In this document: positions 61,664 to 64,000 of the stretch, in pieces
Numbering within the stretch: the first letter of the stretch is position 1
Layout: each line of letters starts with the position of its first letter
Origin: Paramisgurnus dabryanus
Taxonomy: Eukaryota; Chordata; Actinopteri; Cypriniformes; Cobitidae
Reading direction: 5' to 3'
DNA length: 64,000 bases
NCBI RefSeq assembly: GCF_030506205.2
Contig: NC_133352.1
Coordinates: 1 to 64,000, forward strand
The notes under the pieces: generated by a model
Databases searched by the model: none
What the model saw: only the letters and a program-made list of their open reading frames with translations
Told to the model about the DNA's origin: nothing
Translations under genes and position numbers: made by a program

Positions 61664-62245
61664 CCAAAATCCGCGTATTTTTTCCTGTGACCCCGGAGTG
61701 AGCTGATACACATGTGTACCAAACCGCGTTAAGATATCTCTAACCGTTCACGAGTTATAGCCATTTTCCTGGAGATAGTCTACTTCCGGTATTGAATTTT
61801 GGCGCCCCTTAGTGACACTGAAGCGAAATTACACATTCTGTTCGATAATTATTTACCTACTCACTCCACAGATTTCTCCTGCGTTGGAACGATTCCGATC
61901 GGGCGAAAAACCTAGGACTAGTTCAGTTTGGCTTGAAATGCATATTATGCAAATTAGCGAAAAAATTTGCATACCGGAAATGAAATCGGAGATATACATT
62001 TTTTAAGTTTGGAGCCAAGGATTACAATGATACCAAACACTTGAGTGTAGGATGTCCGGTTTAGGAGTTATGAGCCCCAACGCGTCGGGCATTGCTATAG
62101 CGCCACCTATGGGCCGATTTGGCTGATTCACTGTATCTGAGTAGCCTGCTAATATACAACCAGTTGACCAAGTGGCAAGTTTCTACGACTTACGGTTTGT
62201 GCTGGGCGACGCGTTTTATGGCGGAAAAATAATAATAATAATAAT

Positions 62246-64000
62246 TAAAGCTGCAAGCAGCGTTTACCGGGTTTCGAGCATTAAAGCACATACAACATGT
62301 CAGATGTCGTCGACCAGGCTGATACACCACATCGCATCCAGAAAAACGTAAGAGATGGTCAGAAACGGTTCAGACAGACTATGTAGCTTACACACAGGTG
62401 CACCTATAGGACAAACATGTCACATCCTTAATGTTAAGTCAATCTGATAATTTGTTAACGAGAATTAGTTTTTCAGATTTATACCGTAAAATACAATTCA
62501 GAAATGGCCGTGTTTAGTTGAATTACAAGGCCATTGAGTCGGGTTCAAGCGATTTGGGACCTTAAGACCTTTAAGGGCATGCCTGTGTAGTTTTGCTGAA
62601 TTGTACAAAATAAATTATAAAAAATAAGCTACCTCACACACCTGTTCAAAGTCATCAGCAAAAAAGGTGCTATCATTCAGTGAAATGTCTCCCTCTCTTC
62701 TCACGAAGCATTGACAAATAGAACACTGAAGGAAATGTTTGTGGTGCTTACAGTGGCAAAACTGAATGTTAAAATAGTGTAAAAAAGTAAAACGAGCCGA
62801 ACCCCATATCTCTACGATGTTCTGATACAAAGATACAGCTCTTGCTAAATGGTTGCTATGGTATTCTGATTGGTTGGGAGTGAATTGCAATCCACCAATG
62901 ATTATACCCAAAGCCATGAAAGGCATAATCCACGATGACTCATGATTTTAGATATAAGGTTGCAGTATTTTTAAGTCAAAATAACAAATAACCACTAGGT
63001 GGCGCTATGAAAAACTTGTGCATGCAACGTCATGAATTAGTTACATCTAGCTAGTATCATGGCTATACACTTAAGTTTAGTGAAAAAACTGTTGTATGAC
63101 CATTGTGCTAGCTCAACGTCAAAGGTTTTGTTCAATTATGAGGCCAACTAGTGGTGCAGGCATACCATTTTTTTTGTATTGCCTCAGACTCTGCTCAGAC
63201 ATCAGCGTATCAAATCTGGTAAAAAAATATCATTTTGTTGCGGAGTTATAACCATTTATGTGTAAAAAACACAAAATTTGGAGTAAATTTTTCGTTTTTT
63301 GCAATTTTCGGCCATTTCTGATGGAAATTTTAACATAATGCCAATAGAACTTTTTGTTCAGAAGGTAATACAATATTCTTCCTATGGTTGTTTCGAGTCG
63401 ATCGGATGAACCCTCGCGGAGTTATTCGCGCATGTTTTTTAAGCGCTATTTTCCTGTGCAGAACCAACCGTAAAGCAAAACCTGGCATGCTTGGTATCAT
63501 TGGACTCGGCAACAATTCAGGACTCCTTGGAAAAACGTCGCATGAAAATACGTTAATCTCAGCCTAAGTTATAAGCATTATTCGATTCGTATGACCACTA
63601 GGTGGCGCTGTGACGAAACGATGCATGAAACCTCAGGCCATGACTCTCATCACAAGTACCAAGTGTCGTGTTGATACTTCATTCCTGTCCCCAGTTATAG
63701 CCAATAATGTTCTAGTGCCTGCCCACAATTCAGACGTGTGGGCGTGGCATGTTGACCGTGAGTCGAAAGTTCAACTTTTTTTTGATAATTATTGATATTC
63801 AAACTCCAAGGAACATTTTAGCACTGGAATGATTCCGATCGGGCGAAAAACCTAGGACTAGTTCGTTTTTATTTTTTTCGACAAAATCGAAAATAGCGAA
63901 AAAATTTGCATACCGGAAATGAAATCGGAGATATACAATTTTTAAGTTTGGAGCCAGGGATTACAATGATACCAAACACTTGAGTGTAGGATGTCCGGTT
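62246..64000 (+). repeat. S unit 9, chimeric, cut by the window end
   Basis: A copy of 6241-8000: M-type front, switch to S-type near 62537, CTCF cores at 62992-63005 and 63595-63608, the conserved box near 63850, then an M-type tail. The change to the M-type tail lies at about 63895 (TAGCGAAAAAATTTGCATACC), earlier than in S unit 1, where GCGGAAAATTTTTCATGACGG is still S-type. Confidence 0.8.

Larger units (their letters stand above)
59493..62245 (+). repeat. M unit 2 (2.75 kb, with extra internal sequence)
   Basis: A copy of M unit 1 from about 60840 onward (offset 56,088). The region 59790-60840 holds a short LINE-like fragment and an S-like segment with a degraded CCACAGGGTGGCGC near 60291. 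A CTCF core is at 61650-61663 (minus). CCTAGGACTAGT is near 61194 and 61911. It ends in AATAATAATAATTAAAG without a hairpin. Confidence 0.78.

Overview
The window looks like non-coding, repeat-dense nuclear DNA from a vertebrate, most likely a teleost fish. It is AT-rich. It holds a tRNA-derived SINE with a poly(A) tail, hAT-like insertions with 8-bp target duplications, TTAA- and TTA-flanked miniature elements, relics of LINE reverse transcriptase and (AAT)n microsatellites. The teleost call rests on repeat types I recall from fish genomes, not on a search. I see no intact host gene, no true tRNA or rRNA gene and no CRISPR array. The short reading frames are by-products of repeats and recur with the repeat copies.

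Almost every base belongs to one head-to-tail composite array, all in the same orientation. Units begin with AGCTGCAAGCAGCG followed by GGGGTTCAAGC (or GGGTTTCGAGCA). Many end in a hairpin followed by GCTTGAACCCCTAA (or TGCTCGAAACCCTAA), usually beside an (AAT)n tract. I recognise three unit classes. L units (about 3.9-7.1 kb) are at 405-4338, 9895-15268, 17982-21847, 30761-34689, 34777-41608, 41609-46918, 46919-53978 and 54039-59423. M units are at 4339-6240 and 59493-62245. S units (about 1.7-2.0 kb when not interrupted) are at 6241-8195, 8196-9894, 15269-17981, 21848-23540, 23541-25308, 25309-27312, 27313-29074, 29075-30760 and 62246-64000. Bases 1-404 are the end of another unit.

There are duplications at higher scales. 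L units 5+6 (34.8-46.9 kb) are repeated in tandem as units 7+8 (46.9-59.4 kb). The 405-4338 unit recurs at 30761-34689, and 4339-8000 recurs at 59493-64000. Mobile elements that entered before duplication are shared between copies. Later ones are private: an hAT at 37562-38966, a TTAA-flanked element at 49802-51444, an hAT at 15730-16732 and a SINE at 25613-25820. The array therefore keeps a relative record of insertion and duplication.

The most interesting signal is regulatory or architectural. The units carry many exact matches to the vertebrate CTCF core consensus CCASYAGRKGGCRS: 27 counted by eye, against about 0.03 expected by chance. S-unit sites are all on + and L-unit sites mostly on -, so the S block (22-30 kb) and the L block (40-58 kb) face each other in convergent orientation. 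The second strong signal is co-variation of the two unit termini and of the 3' hairpin between subfamilies. This suggests a mobile element with structured ends, possibly Helitron/Helentron-like, and not a plain satellite.
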